Shown here one piece after another: positions 40,116 to 50,705 of a stretch of DNA of 64,000 bases. The stretch's first letter is position 1, and each line of letters starts with the position of its first letter. This DNA is from Rickettsia typhi (GTDB lineage: Bacteria > Pseudomonadota > Alphaproteobacteria > Rickettsiales > Deianiraeaceae), in the NCBI GenBank assembly GCA_945881985.1, contig CAMCVL010000002.1, positions 1-64,000 of the forward strand, in the 5' to 3' direction. The notes beneath the pieces are model-generated. The model was given only the letters and a program-made list of their open reading frames with translations, did not search any database and was not told the origin of the DNA. The position numbers and the translations under genes were made by a program.

Positions 40116-43100
40116 ATGAACCTATTAACCCTTTCAATAAGACGCCCAGTGTTTATAACCTGTGTGTTTTTGTTTTCAATAATATCCGGCTTAATGGCTT
40201 TTAGCAAGCTTAATGTTGATTTGTTCCCCGATGTAACCTTTCCAATTGTTGCGGTTACCACAACTTATCAGGGGTCGGGGCCTAAGGAAATTGAAAACCT
40301 AATATCAAAGCCCATAGAGGAGGCGGTGAGTGGGGTGAGTGGTATTGAGTCCGTAAAATCGGTAAGTCAAGATAATATATCAACTGTAATCATTGAATTT
40401 AAACTTGGTACTGACCTAAAATACGCTCAGCAACAAGTGCGGGACAAGATTAGTGAAATAGACAAAAAACTACCCGAAGACCTAGACGCAAACCCAATTA
40501 TCACACTTATTGACCCAAATGAAAAAGCAATTGCATATGTATCCCTCACTGCAAATCTTGGACAAACGCAAATTTACGACCTTGCAAAGCAAAGAATTAA
40601 ACCATTGCTTGAAAGTATCAACGGCGTTGGTAAAATTAATATCATTGGCGGCACCGAGAGGGAGATTCATGTTTTGGTTAATAAAAATAGCTTAGCCTCA
40701 AAGGAAATATCCATGATGCAGCTTGTAAGCAAGCTAAAGCAAAGCGGTAAAAATGTTCCGGGGGGCAACCTTGGCACGCAAGATGAAAATCTAAACATCC
40801 GTACAACAGGCGAATTTGCGGATGTTAAGGAGATTTTGGATGTGCCGATTTCTTTTTATCAAAACGAGGTTTTAACAAGAATCCGTGATGTTGCAAAGGT
40901 TGAGGACTCGGTTAAAGACGAAACCTCAAGAACCTACATGAACGGGGTGCCAAGCCTTGTGCTTGAGGTTTATAAGTCCTCGGATGCTAACACAGTAAAA
41001 ATTGTTGAGCAAGTCAAAAAAACAATAGCCAAAACAAATAAGCAATTTAAGGGGCAAATTGATGGATTTGAAGTTAAACTTGCAAAGGATGACTCGGTAA
41101 GAATTAAAAACAATCTATACGATGTTGGGGAGTCAATACTGATAGGTCTTGCCCTTACAATCGTTGGGGTTTATTTGTTTTTAGGTAATATTAGGTCAAC
41201 CCTCATCACTGCAACTGCTCTGCCAAACTCCTTGGTCTGTGCCTTTTTGCTTATGTATCTTGGTGGCTTTACAATTAATATTATGACACTGTTAGCAATG
41301 TCCCTGTCAGTAGGCTTGCTAATTGATGATGCAATTGTTGTGCGGGAGAATATCTTTAGACATATTGAAATGGGTAAAAATCCAACAACCGCTGCCATAG
41401 AGGGCACAAAAGAGATATTTATGGCTGTGCTTGCAACAAGCTTTGTTATCATCGGTGTGTTTTTGCCAATAGCTTTTTTGCAAGGCGTTGTGGGGCAATT
41501 TTTTAAGCAATTTGGCTTTACCGTTTGCTTTATAATGCTTGTTAGCCTTATTGACGCCCTAACCATGGCACCAATGCTATCTGCCAAGTTTGCCGGCAAT
41601 TTACACAATGAAAAGCACACATTTTTTGGCAAAATTGATGCTGTAATGCGTAAAGTATCCGAGTCCATACAAACAAAAATGGTTAATGGATACGAAAAAA
41701 TCCTCAAAATTACAATCAAACACTATGTAATTGCTATTGTGTTAATTTTAGCATTTACATTTGGTGGCTTTTTTGCATCCAAATTTGTTGCAAAAACATT
41801 TATCAAGCAACCAGACAACGGCGAGTTTATGGTGTCAATTGAAATGACACCTGGTACTTCTCTAAGCCAAACCGCTGAAGTTGCAACCGCAGCAGATAAG
41901 ATGATTAGAAGCATGAAGGAGGTGAGTTTTACCATACTAACCATAGGCGGCGAAACAAAAGCCGCTAGCGACCAAGCCTCAATATTTGTAAAGCTTACGC
42001 CAAAAAAACAAAGGGAGCTTAGTACAACCAAAGTTCGCGACAAGGTGCGTGAGGACATGAAGGCTTACAAGTCAATCCAGTCCTACGGGGTAACGGATAG
42101 CGACAACATTGGCGGCAGCGGTGCGGAGAGCAAAAAAAATACAGGTGCATTCTCGCTTGATGTGATAGGTGAGGATTTAAACGAGGTTTATGAGGTTGTA
42201 AAAATCTTGCAGTCTAGCCTTGCAAACCACCCTGACCTGCAAGACCTAGACATTAGCTACAGAGACGGCACGCCAGAACTTAAAATAACCCCAAACAGAT
42301 ACTTAAGTGCAATGAGAGGCGTGTCAATCACTGATATTGGTAATGAAATTAGAGCATCGGTTGAAGGCGTAACAGCAGGAACCTTTAAGCAAAACGGCTA
42401 TGACTACGACATAAGAGTTAGGCTCCAGCAAAACCAAAGAGATATATCAAAGCTTTTTGGTAGCACTTTTGTACCAAATATCAACAACAAGATGATACCG
42501 CTATCAAGCATAGCTACTAAAAGTGAGACCATTGGACCTTCCTCAATTCACCGCTCGGACAGAATGCGTTACATTGCCGTTAGTGCATCGGTTAATCAAA
42601 GTGGTAAGGGCGGGCTTAAAAAGGCAATGACGGATGCTGAGGGTATCTTAAAAGAGCAAATGAAAATTCATAAAGGCATTCAATACAAGTTTGGCGGGCA
42701 GGCCGAAAGGTTTGAAGAACTAGGCAAAAACATTATGATGGCAATGCTCTTGGCGGTTTGCTTTATGTATTTAATACTTGCAAGTTTATACGAGTCCTTC
42801 CGCCAGCCATTTATAATTATGCTTGTTTTGCCTCTTGCAATTGGCGGTGGTTTTTATGCCCTGTGGATTGCAAGTAAGGCAATGGATTTGTTTGCAATGA
42901 TAGGTCTTGTTATGCTTATTGGGGTATCGGCAAAAAACTCCATTTTACTTGTGGACTGCTTTAATCAGCTCAAGTCCAGCGGTATGGAGCGAACTAAGGC
43001 TATAGTTGAAGCGGGCAAGTTAAGAATACGCCCCATAGTAATGACATCAATAGTTTTAATTGCCGGCATGCTGCCAGTTGCCATAGGCTTAAACGAGGCT

Positions 43101-43271
43101 AGCCAGCAAAGAACCAGTATGGGTACCGTGATAATAGGGGGGCTTGTATCTTCAACGCTTTTAACTCTTGTTTTTATACCTGCGGTTTATATGGCAATCT
43201 TTAAATGTGAGTTTTTACTTATTAAGTTCAAGTGTTTTGTTGGTGGTCTTTTGCGTAAAAACAAAAAATAA
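40116..43271 (+). CDS. RND-family efflux transporter, inner-membrane pump
   Basis: 1051 residues, full length for an AcrB/MexF-type pump. The N-terminus SIRRPVFITCVFLFSIISGLMAFSKLNVDLFPDV and the porter-domain TTTYQGSGPKEIENLISKPIEEAVSGV pattern are typical. TM4 has GLLIDDAIVVREN with the conserved Asp pair; GVSAKNSILLVD in the second half matches TM10 with its Lys. RMRYIAVSA, RIRPIVMTS and the GMLPVAIGLNEAS segments complete the signature. The substrate is unknown: antibiotics, metals or lipids are all possible. No adaptor or outer-membrane gene adjoins, so partners must be encoded elsewhere. A hairpin follows 20 nt after the stop. Confidence 0.93.
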   Translation: MNLLTLSIRRPVFITCVFLFSIISGLMAFSKLNVDLFPDVTFPIVAVTTTYQGSGPKEIENLISKPIEEAVSGVSGIESVKSVSQDNISTVIIEFKLGTDLKYAQQQVRDKISEIDKKLPEDLDANPIITLIDPNEKAIAYVSLTANLGQTQIYDLAKQRIKPLLESINGVGKINIIGGTEREIHVLVNKNSLASKEISMMQLVSKLKQSGKNVPGGNLGTQDENLNIRTTGEFADVKEILDVPISFYQNEVLTRIRDVAKVEDSVKDETSRTYMNGVPSLVLEVYKSSDANTVKIVEQVKKTIAKTNKQFKGQIDGFEVKLAKDDSVRIKNNLYDVGESILIGLALTIVGVYLFLGNIRSTLITATALPNSLVCAFLLMYLGGFTINIMTLLAMSLSVGLLIDDAIVVRENIFRHIEMGKNPTTAAIEGTKEIFMAVLATSFVIIGVFLPIAFLQGVVGQFFKQFGFTVCFIMLVSLIDALTMAPMLSAKFAGNLHNEKHTFFGKIDAVMRKVSESIQTKMVNGYEKILKITIKHYVIAIVLILAFTFGGFFASKFVAKTFIKQPDNGEFMVSIEMTPGTSLSQTAEVATAADKMIRSMKEVSFTILTIGGETKAASDQASIFVKLTPKKQRELSTTKVRDKVREDMKAYKSIQSYGVTDSDNIGGSGAESKKNTGAFSLDVIGEDLNEVYEVVKILQSSLANHPDLQDLDISYRDGTPELKITPNRYLSAMRGVSITDIGNEIRASVEGVTAGTFKQNGYDYDIRVRLQQNQRDISKLFGSTFVPNINNKMIPLSSIATKSETIGPSSIHRSDRMRYIAVSASVNQSGKGGLKKAMTDAEGILKEQMKIHKGIQYKFGGQAERFEELGKNIMMAMLLAVCFMYLILASLYESFRQPFIIMLVLPLAIGGGFYALWIASKAMDLFAMIGLVMLIGVSAKNSILLVDCFNQLKSSGMERTKAIVEAGKLRIRPIVMTSIVLIAGMLPVAIGLNEASQQRTSMGTVIIGGLVSSTLLTLVFIPAVYMAIFKCEFLLIKFKCFVGGLLRKNKK

Positions 43272-43291
43272 AGAAAGTCTTGCATTTTTGT

Positions 43292-43315
43292 GTTAGCTAT
43301 TTTACAATAGCTAAC
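43292..43315. terminator. Perfect 10-bp hairpin after the RND gene
   Basis: GTTAGCTATT (43292-43301) pairs perfectly with AATAGCTAAC (43306-43315) around TTAC, 20 nt after the stop. There is no U-run behind it, so it could stabilise the 3' end instead of terminating. Confidence 0.45.
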
Positions 43316-43372
43316 CATTAGTTTGTGCCTTTGCACATTTTATTTTAATAAATAATATTTCTTTGTGTGGTT

Positions 43373-43617
43373 ATGTCAAATTGTAACTCGGGCAAAAGTA
43401 GCGGTTGTAAAGTTACAAAATTTATTATTTGCACCCTGCACTGTATGTCGCCATTGCTTGCTATGGTGTTTTTCTTTTATTTTGTTAGAAGGCACCTGAG
43501 CTGTCTTTTCCGGCTGCTTTGGTTGTGTCAAGCTTTATAGTTGCTTCAAGCTTTGCAAGGCCAAAATCTGGCAAGTGTTGCAAAAAGGATTGCGATGATT
43601 CATCGTGCTCCAAATAG
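43373..43617 (+). pseudogene. Small Cys-rich two-helix membrane protein, split by a frameshift
   Basis: ATG at 43373 starts a frame with a Cys/Ser-rich head (MSNCNSGKSSGCK) and a first membrane helix (FIICTLHCMSPLLAMVFFFYFVR). In that frame it runs on to a TAG at 43541-43543. From 43489 the -1 frame continues as KAPELSFPAALVVSSFIVASSFARPKSGKCCKKDCDDSSCSK, ending in TAG at 43615: a second helix and a Cys/Lys-rich tail. Joining the frames near 43489 gives an ~80-residue hairpin membrane protein with Cys-rich ends, resembling small metal-handling proteins. It is either a recent pseudogene, a sequencing error, or a programmed -1 shift. Family not recognised. Confidence 0.5.
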
Positions 43618-43656
43618 CAAAAAATTTATTTTATAGTTTAATTTGTATTTTGTTTT

Positions 43657-43866
43657 ATGGCTGGTCCAAAAAAGGCTAAGGTTGCATCTGCAAAGCTTGC
43701 TTCAAAAAAATTTAAATTTGGTGGTAAAATTGTAAAACCTTGTGTGTACAAAGGTAATGGCAAAACTATAGTTTGCGGCGAATATGATGGCGGCGGCGTT
43801 GTTACAAACGAGGCTAAACAAATCATTCCTTGGAGTGAACTTAAAACAAAGTGCACTCTTGAATAA
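43657..43866 (+). CDS. Small hypothetical protein
   Basis: 69 residues from an ATG at 43657. The N-terminal third is Lys/Ala-rich (AGPKKAKVASAKLASKKFKFGGK), the remainder has two Cys and a Gly-rich turn (GEYDGGGVV), ending in WSELKTKCTLE. No signal peptide or membrane helix. The basic head could contact nucleic acid, but nothing more can be said. It lies between the split membrane gene and glyA. Confidence 0.5.
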   Translation: MAGPKKAKVASAKLASKKFKFGGKIVKPCVYKGNGKTIVCGEYDGGGVVTNEAKQIIPWSELKTKCTLE

Positions 43867-44007
43867 TTTATCACCGTCTGTTTTGCATGCTGTTTATTAA
43901 AGCTGTAAAATAGACTTAAAAACATTTAGCTTTTGCGCATCCTCAATCTTTTATGTTTACTGTGCTTAGAAGCCATTTTCTTTTTAAGTGTATTTATTTT
44001 ATTTTTT

Positions 44008-45270
44008 ATGTTTTCGCAATCACTTAGCCAATCTGATGAGCTTGTTTTTGGTGCTGTGCAAAAAGAACTTTCAAGACAGCAAGATTATATTGAGCTTATT
44101 GCATCTGAGAACATAGTATCTAAAGCGGTTTTGGAGGCTCAAGGTAGCATCTTAACAAACAAATATGCAGAGGGTTATCCAGGTAAAAGATACTACGGTG
44201 GTTGCGAACATGTTGATATTATTGAGGCAGAGGCAATTGAAAGGCTTAAAAAATTGTTTGGATGTGGCTATGCAAATGTACAGCCGCACTCCGGTGCTAC
44301 GGCAAATCAGATAGTATTTTTTGCTTTTTTGCAACCGGGGGATACAATCATGGGGCTTGACCTAGCCTGCGGTGGGCACCTTACTCACGGTGCAAAAATG
44401 ACAATGTCTGGCAAGTGGTTTAACTCCGTATCCTACGGGCTTGATGTAGATGGATACATAGATTACACATCCGTTGAAAGACTGGCCCTTGAAAACAAAC
44501 CTAAATTAATCGTTGCAGGTACATCATCTTACCCTAGAGTGATTGACTGGAAGCGTTTTAGAGAAATTGCGGACAAAGTTGGTGCAATTTTGATGATTGA
44601 CATGGCTCATGTAGCTGGACTTGTTGCCGGCGGGGTTTATCCAAGCCCAGTGCCATATGCAGATGTTGTAACATCTACAACTCACAAAACACTCAGAGGT
44701 CCAAGAGGCGGTATTATCTTGTGGAACGATGATAAATTTACAAAGCAAATTAACTCAGCATGCTTTCCGGGTATGATTGGCGGGCCTTTGATGCATGTTA
44801 TTGCTGCTAAGTGCGTGTCCTTTGGCGAGGCTTTAAAACCAGAATTTAAAAAATATGCAAAGGCCGTGGTTGACAATGCAAAAGTTTTTGCTGCCGAGCT
44901 TGTTGCTGCAGGTTACGACATAACTACCAAAGGCACAGATTGCCACCTTTTGGTGCTTGACCTGCAAAAAACAGGGCTAACCGGCAAAGAGATGGAGCTT
45001 GTGCTACACGAGGCAGGCCTAACCTGCAACAAAAACGCAGTACCAAATGACCCAAAATCCCCTTTTGTAACATCTGGGCTAAGGCTTGGCACATCTGCCG
45101 GCACAACAAGAGGCTTTGGTGAGACGGAGTTTAAACAAATTGCAAAATGGATAATTGAACTTATTGAAGCAAGACTCAAAAATGACGAATCTTTGCTATT
45201 GCAAACTCAGCAAAAAATTAAAGCTGAGGTAAAAGCCTTATGTTCCAAATTTGCAATTTATGCAAATTAA
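44008..45270 (+). CDS. glyA: Serine hydroxymethyltransferase
   Basis: Interconverts serine and glycine, charging tetrahydrofolate with a C1 unit. 420 residues from the ATG at 44008; a hydrophobic extension from a TTG upstream is rejected. Conserved parts: [68 protein letters not shown], and [18 protein letters not shown] with the PLP Lys. [15 protein letters not shown] fits the C-terminal domain. Uses PLP (made by pdxJ here) and supplies C1 units to purine synthesis (purL, purS). Confidence 0.97.
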   Translation: MFSQSLSQSDELVFGAVQKELSRQQDYIELIASENIVSKAVLEAQGSILTNKYAEGYPGKRYYGGCEHVDIIEAEAIERLKKLFGCGYANVQPHSGATANQIVFFAFLQPGDTIMGLDLACGGHLTHGAKMTMSGKWFNSVSYGLDVDGYIDYTSVERLALENKPKLIVAGTSSYPRVIDWKRFREIADKVGAILMIDMAHVAGLVAGGVYPSPVPYADVVTSTTHKTLRGPRGGIILWNDDKFTKQINSACFPGMIGGPLMHVIAAKCVSFGEALKPEFKKYAKAVVDNAKVFAAELVAAGYDITTKGTDCHLLVLDLQKTGLTGKEMELVLHEAGLTCNKNAVPNDPKSPFVTSGLRLGTSAGTTRGFGETEFKQIAKWIIELIEARLKNDESLLLQTQQKIKAEVKALCSKFAIYAN

Positions 45271-45438
45271 TTAAATAGGCAAAAATCAATCTTGTACCAA
45301 GTTCAATCCTAAAATTAGATTTGGTATTTTACATTTTACATTAAATTAAAAGGAGCAAGCCATTTTACAAGCAAAAACTTGCAAACAAAAAAATGTATTA
45401 CATAATAACCTAGTTATCCTTAATTTTATAGTAATTAT

Positions 45439-47778
45439 ATGAGTAGTATCGTTAACGACGAAATTGTTGCAAAGCACGGCATTAAGCCTGATGAATATGT
45501 TAAAATTCTTGAGATTTTAGGCAGGGCACCAAACCTTACCGAGCTTGGCATTTTTAGTGCCATGTGGAGCGAGCATTGTTCTTACAAAAGTACTAGGGTG
45601 CACCTTAAAAATCTTTACACGCAAAACAAGGATGTTATCTGCGGACCGGGTGAAAACGCAGGTATTATCGACGCAGGCGACAATGACGCAATAGTTTTTA
45701 AGATGGAAAGCCACAATCACCCATCCTACATAGAGCCTTTTAACGGTGCTGCAACGGGGGTTGGCGGCATTTTGCGTGATGTTTTTACCATGGGGGCAAG
45801 ACCAATTGCAAATGTTAATTCTTTAAAATTTGGCAACATGGACGAGAGCGAGGGTGCCATAAACCCCCGTATGAAAGACCTTGTGGAAGGCGTGGTTCAC
45901 GGAATTGCCTTTTATGGCAATTGCGTTGGGGTGCCAATGGCATTTGGCGAGACAAAGTTTGACGAGTGCTACAACGGCAACATCTTAGTTAACGCAATGG
46001 CTGCTGGGCTTGTTGACAAGGATAAAATATTTTACTCTGCCGCAAACGAGATTGGTGCAAGTATAATATACTTTGGTAGCAAAACTGGTAAAGATGGCAT
46101 CAATGGGGCAAAAATGTCTTCCGGTTCTTTTAGCGAGGACGATTCGCAAAATTACAAACCAACAATACAAGTGGGCGACCCTTTTTACGAAAAGCTCTTA
46201 ATTGAAGCAACCTTAGAGCTTATGAACTCTGGCTGCGTGCTATCCATACAGGACATGGGTGCGGCGGGGCTTACATGTTCAAGTGCCGAGATGGGAGGTA
46301 AGGGCGGCACAGGTGTTGAGCTTTGGCTTGATAAGGTTCCGCTAAGGGAATCGCAAATGACTGCTTACGAAATTATGCTATCCGAAAGCCAAGAAAGAAT
46401 GCTAATGACCGTAAAACCAGAGCAGGAAGGCGCGGCAAAGGCAATCCTTGAAAAATGGAACCTAGACTTTGCAGTGATAGGCACTGTAACAGACAACGGC
46501 ATGTTTATAATCAAAAAAAACGACATAGTGGAGGCAAGCATACCAATCGCTCCCCTATCGGACAAAGCACCAATTTACAACAGGCCATATGAGTTTGAGG
46601 TTGATGATAAAATTACCGTCGCTAAGCCTAAGGCAGGCGAGGCAGATGTTTTTGCCGTTTTGCAAAAACTTACTAATAGCCAGCATTTAAAGCCCCGCAC
46701 GGATATCTATCAAAGCTACGACAGGGGTGTGCAGGGTAAGGTGATTGAAACCTCGCCATCAAACTTTGGTCTTGTTAAATTTGGCAGTGAATATAAGGCA
46801 AATGTAAGCCAGCAAGAACTTGATAAAAATTATAGATTATCACAAATTATGCTGTCAAAGCTAAACGGCAAATCTGCCTGTGCCAGTTTTGACTTTTTAG
46901 CCGGCGAGCCAGATGCCAAATCTGCGGCAAGTTACACTACAAGCAAGGGGCTTGTTATTACATCTTCCATCACTCCAAGGTACACCGCAAGTAATGCAAA
47001 ACAAGGAGCTATGCAGGCAGTTTTGCAAACCTATCGCACAATTACAGCGGCGGGGGCAAGGCCAGTTGCAATTACAAATTGCCTTAACTTTGGCAATCCC
47101 GAAAAGCCAAAAACCATGGGGCAAATAGTTGCAGCAATAGATGGGCTTGCAGAGGTTTGTAAGGCTCTTGACTACCCTGTTGTATCGGGTAATGTGTCCC
47201 TTTATAACGAAACAGGCGACAAAAGCATCAACCCCACCCCAACCATCGGTGCGGTGGGGTTGATTAATGACTACACAAGATATGTTACAAACAAAATCAC
47301 TCAGGAGGAGGATATGATTTTTGTTGTAGGCTCAAACAATGGGCATTTAACTAACACTCTTTACGCAATAGTTTGCGAAGGGCAAAAAGGGGGACAAATG
47401 CCACCCATTGACATTGAGGACGAGAAAACCAATGCAAATTTTGTAAAAAATGCAATAGACCTTGGTCTTGTTAGTGGCTCCAGCACAATTGCAAGCGGCG
47501 GGCTTTTGGTGCAGCTTTACAAAATGAGTCTTGCAAACGAGGATGATAAAATTGGCTTTATCTTAAATCTTGAGGATGCAAAAGGCGGTCTTGACACAAT
47601 ATCCTATCTATTTAGCGAAGATCAAGGTAGATACATACTACTTGTGCCAAAAGACAGGTCAAGCAAATTTATATCCTTAGCTGCCGAGCTTGGTGTTATT
47701 ACAACCTTAGTTGGTTTTACCGGAGGTAAGGATATGATTGTGGACGGCAAATACAAAATGCAAATAGAGGTAAGGTAA
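45439..47778 (+). CDS. purL: Phosphoribosylformylglycinamidine synthase subunit PurL
   Basis: The small (PurSQL-type) PurL: 779 residues against ~1300 for the single-chain enterobacterial enzyme. It uses ATP to convert FGAR into FGAM with ammonia from PurQ. Landmarks: ELGIFSAMWSEHCSYKSTRVHL, GPGENAGIID, VFKMESHNHPSYIEPFNGAATGVGGILRDVFTMGARP, GGKGGTGVELWLDKVP and SNFGLVKFG. A C-terminal half repeats the fold (VAITNCLNFGNPEKP, VSGNVSLYNETGD). PurS, encoded at 33725-33985, is its expected partner; purQ is not seen. It starts about 170 bp after glyA on the same strand. Confidence 0.97.
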   Translation: MSSIVNDEIVAKHGIKPDEYVKILEILGRAPNLTELGIFSAMWSEHCSYKSTRVHLKNLYTQNKDVICGPGENAGIIDAGDNDAIVFKMESHNHPSYIEPFNGAATGVGGILRDVFTMGARPIANVNSLKFGNMDESEGAINPRMKDLVEGVVHGIAFYGNCVGVPMAFGETKFDECYNGNILVNAMAAGLVDKDKIFYSAANEIGASIIYFGSKTGKDGINGAKMSSGSFSEDDSQNYKPTIQVGDPFYEKLLIEATLELMNSGCVLSIQDMGAAGLTCSSAEMGGKGGTGVELWLDKVPLRESQMTAYEIMLSESQERMLMTVKPEQEGAAKAILEKWNLDFAVIGTVTDNGMFIIKKNDIVEASIPIAPLSDKAPIYNRPYEFEVDDKITVAKPKAGEADVFAVLQKLTNSQHLKPRTDIYQSYDRGVQGKVIETSPSNFGLVKFGSEYKANVSQQELDKNYRLSQIMLSKLNGKSACASFDFLAGEPDAKSAASYTTSKGLVITSSITPRYTASNAKQGAMQAVLQTYRTITAAGARPVAITNCLNFGNPEKPKTMGQIVAAIDGLAEVCKALDYPVVSGNVSLYNETGDKSINPTPTIGAVGLINDYTRYVTNKITQEEDMIFVVGSNNGHLTNTLYAIVCEGQKGGQMPPIDIEDEKTNANFVKNAIDLGLVSGSSTIASGGLLVQLYKMSLANEDDKIGFILNLEDAKGGLDTISYLFSEDQGRYILLVPKDRSSKFISLAAELGVITTLVGFTGGKDMIVDGKYKMQIEVR

Positions 47779-47887
47779 TTTTACAACTGGATTTGCTATA
47801 AGAGTAAATATTTTAATAGACTTATTGCAAAACTTGTTTTAAACTTTACTAAATTAATATTGTCACTTATTTTATTAAGGTTAGATT

Positions 47888-50683
47888 ATGTCATTTAACG
47901 ACGAGCAAAATCATCAAATTACAAACGGCAATGGGGCGGAGTCCCTTGCTTTAAAAAACAACTCTCAAGGTTGTTCCATTGTTGAGGAGATGGAAAAAAG
48001 CTATCTTGATTACGCGATGAGCGTTATTGTGTCCCGTGCCCTGCCAGATGTGCGGGATGGTTTAAAACCGGTGCACAGGAGAATTTTGTACTCAATGTAC
48101 GAAACCGGCTGCCATAGCGACAAGCCATATCGTAAATCTGCAAGAACAGTTGGTGATGTAATGGGTAAGTACCACCCTCACGGCGACCAAGCCATATACG
48201 ATGCCTTGGTGAGAATGGGGCAGGATTTTTCAATGTCTATTAAGTTGATTGACGGGCAGGGTAACTTTGGCTCGGTTGACAAGGACGACCCAGCAGCTAT
48301 GCGTTATACCGAGGCTAGGCTTGCAAAAGTGTCTCACACTATGCTTTGCGACCTTGACAAGGACACAGTGAACTTTAGGGACAACTACGACGGCAGCGAG
48401 CAGGAGCCTAGCGTTTTGCCATCTGCCTATCCAAACCTTTTGGTTAATGGTAGCGAGGGTATTGCGGTTGGTATGGCAACATCAATCCCGCCGCATAACT
48501 TAGGCGAGATTGTCTCGGCAACAATAGCATACATTAAAAATCACGATATAACAATAGATGAGTTGATGACTTTTGTAAAAGCACCGGATTTTCCTACCGC
48601 TGCCCTCATTATTGCAAACGGCGAAATCCGCAAGATGTTTGAAACTGGCCGCGGCTCCATAAAGCTAAGAGCCCGCACCGAGATAGAAGAGATTGAAAGG
48701 GGCAAATCCCGTATAGTAATCACCGAAATACCCTACCAAGTTGTTAAAGCCTATTTGGTTGAGGACATTGCAAATCTAGTAAAAGACAAAAAAGTTGATG
48801 GTATTACGGATATAAGAGACGAAAGTAACAAGGAGGGCATAAGAGTTGTTATTGAGCTACGCAAGGATGTGCAGCCGCAGGTTATGCTTAATCAATTGTT
48901 TAAATTTACCCAGCTGCAAACAAACTTTTCGGCAAACATTTTAGCTCTTAACAACGGCAGACCAGAGCTTATGGGGCTTAAAGATATAATATCCCACTTT
49001 GTAAAATTTAGGGAGAGCGTAATTTTACGCCGTACAAACTACCTTTTAAACAAGGTTAAAAACAAGGCATTGCTACTTATTGGTTTAACGGTTGCTGTTG
49101 ACTTTATTGACGAGGTTGTTGCAATCATCAGGTCCAGCAAAGACCAATCCGAGGCAAGAGAGAGGCTTTTGGCTGGCAAATGGAACGCTTCCAAAGTTAT
49201 GGAACTTATTGACCTAATAGGCGACAAACGCAACAAGGTTGTGGATGGGTTTTTTATGTTCACTCACGAGCAGGTTAAGGCTATACTTGAGATGAGGCTT
49301 TCAAAACTTACAGGGCTTGAAAGAGACGCAATAGTAAGCGAGCTAAAAGGCTTGGCACAGGACATTAACTACTACACGCAAATATTGTTTGACAGGGAGA
49401 CCTTTGTTAATCTTATGATATCCGAGCTTGAGGATGTTAAGGCAAGATTTGCCGTGCCTAGAAGAAGCGAAATTATCATTGACGATAGCGAAATTGACAT
49501 TGAAAGCTTGATTCAAAAAGAAGACATTGTTGTATCCTACACTACAAACGGCTATATTAAAAGAGACATGTTAAAGGCTTACAACACTCAACGCCGTGGT
49601 GGCAAGGGTAAATTTGGTATGAAAACAGGTGAAGACGATATAATATCCGATATCTTCACCGCTACTACCCACTCCAGAATTTTGTTTTTTACAAACAAGG
49701 GGCGTGTGTACGAGCTTAAAGGCTACAGGATACCAGAGGGTAATGCTCAAAGCAAGGGTAGGGCAATTGTCAATCTGCTTAACTTGCAGGCTGACGAGAG
49801 CGTAAAAAACTTTTTGCCAATTAATGACAAATTTGAGACGGACAGCGAGGGTAGTGCATTTTTGATATTTGTTACAAAAAATGGAACGGTGAAAAAAAGT
49901 TCTTTTGACGATTTTGCAAACATCAACTCCAATGGTAAAATAGCCATAGGCTTGGATGATGACGATGAGCTTGTGTCAGTCAAGATTGCAAAGGAGGAGG
50001 AGCATATTTTAATTTCAAGCTTTGAGGGGCAAAGTGTGCGTTTTGAAGTTGCATCGCTTAGAACCATAAAAGGGCGTGGTGCCTTTGGTGTAAAAGGTAT
50101 TAATCTTGACAATGGCGACAAGGTTATATCTCTTGACATAATCTACGGCGTAAGAGAAACGCCCGAAGTAAGGGACGAATACCTAAAGCTGCCTCTTGAG
50201 CTACGCAAGCTGCTTGCAAGGGGCGAGACAAGCCTTGACCTTGTGTCCGTAATGTCCGAAAAGCAAATTACACTTAGCGAGGAGACAATCTACAAGCTTG
50301 CAAAAAATGAGCAGTTTGTATTTTCAATCACCGAGAGTGGTTATGGTAAAAAAACCTCTGCTTACGAATACAGGGTTACAAGCCGTGGGGGTAAGGGTGT
50401 TAAAAACATATCTACCGGCGACAAAAATGGTGGTGTTGTGGCAAGCTTTGTTATAGAGGACAAGGATGATATAATCTTAGTGTCAACCTCTGGCAAGGTT
50501 ATTAGATGCAGTGCTGCAAGCATTAGCACCTTTGGGCGTAGTGCAAGGGGTGTTAAGATTATGTTTAATGAGGGCGGCGAGGTTGTTTCTTCCGTTACAA
50601 AGGTGCTAGGGGATGAGGCTCAGGAGCAAGAAGGCGATGTCTTACAATCTGGCGAGCAGGATATAAACACCGATTCCAAATAG
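47888..50683 (+). CDS. gyrA: DNA gyrase subunit A
   Basis: Cuts and rejoins DNA for negative supercoiling. 931 residues: an N-terminal ~25-residue extension, then [35 protein letters not shown], the quinolone pocket [19 protein letters not shown], and AMRYTEARL containing the catalytic Tyr. The C-terminal beta-pinwheel carries the GyrA box QRRGGKGK, which distinguishes it from ParC. In the position of E. coli Ser83 it has Gln101 (codon CAA at 48188-48190), while Asp105 (E. coli Asp87) is kept. The antiporter-like gene follows by 22 nt. Confidence 0.97.
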   Translation: MSFNDEQNHQITNGNGAESLALKNNSQGCSIVEEMEKSYLDYAMSVIVSRALPDVRDGLKPVHRRILYSMYETGCHSDKPYRKSARTVGDVMGKYHPHGDQAIYDALVRMGQDFSMSIKLIDGQGNFGSVDKDDPAAMRYTEARLAKVSHTMLCDLDKDTVNFRDNYDGSEQEPSVLPSAYPNLLVNGSEGIAVGMATSIPPHNLGEIVSATIAYIKNHDITIDELMTFVKAPDFPTAALIIANGEIRKMFETGRGSIKLRARTEIEEIERGKSRIVITEIPYQVVKAYLVEDIANLVKDKKVDGITDIRDESNKEGIRVVIELRKDVQPQVMLNQLFKFTQLQTNFSANILALNNGRPELMGLKDIISHFVKFRESVILRRTNYLLNKVKNKALLLIGLTVAVDFIDEVVAIIRSSKDQSEARERLLAGKWNASKVMELIDLIGDKRNKVVDGFFMFTHEQVKAILEMRLSKLTGLERDAIVSELKGLAQDINYYTQILFDRETFVNLMISELEDVKARFAVPRRSEIIIDDSEIDIESLIQKEDIVVSYTTNGYIKRDMLKAYNTQRRGGKGKFGMKTGEDDIISDIFTATTHSRILFFTNKGRVYELKGYRIPEGNAQSKGRAIVNLLNLQADESVKNFLPINDKFETDSEGSAFLIFVTKNGTVKKSSFDDFANINSNGKIAIGLDDDDELVSVKIAKEEEHILISSFEGQSVRFEVASLRTIKGRGAFGVKGINLDNGDKVISLDIIYGVRETPEVRDEYLKLPLELRKLLARGETSLDLVSVMSEKQITLSEETIYKLAKNEQFVFSITESGYGKKTSAYEYRVTSRGGKGVKNISTGDKNGGVVASFVIEDKDDIILVSTSGKVIRCSAASISTFGRSARGVKIMFNEGGEVVSSVTKVLGDEAQEQEGDVLQSGEQDINTDSK

Positions 50684-50705
50684 CTTAAATTGATATTTAA
50701 AGGCG

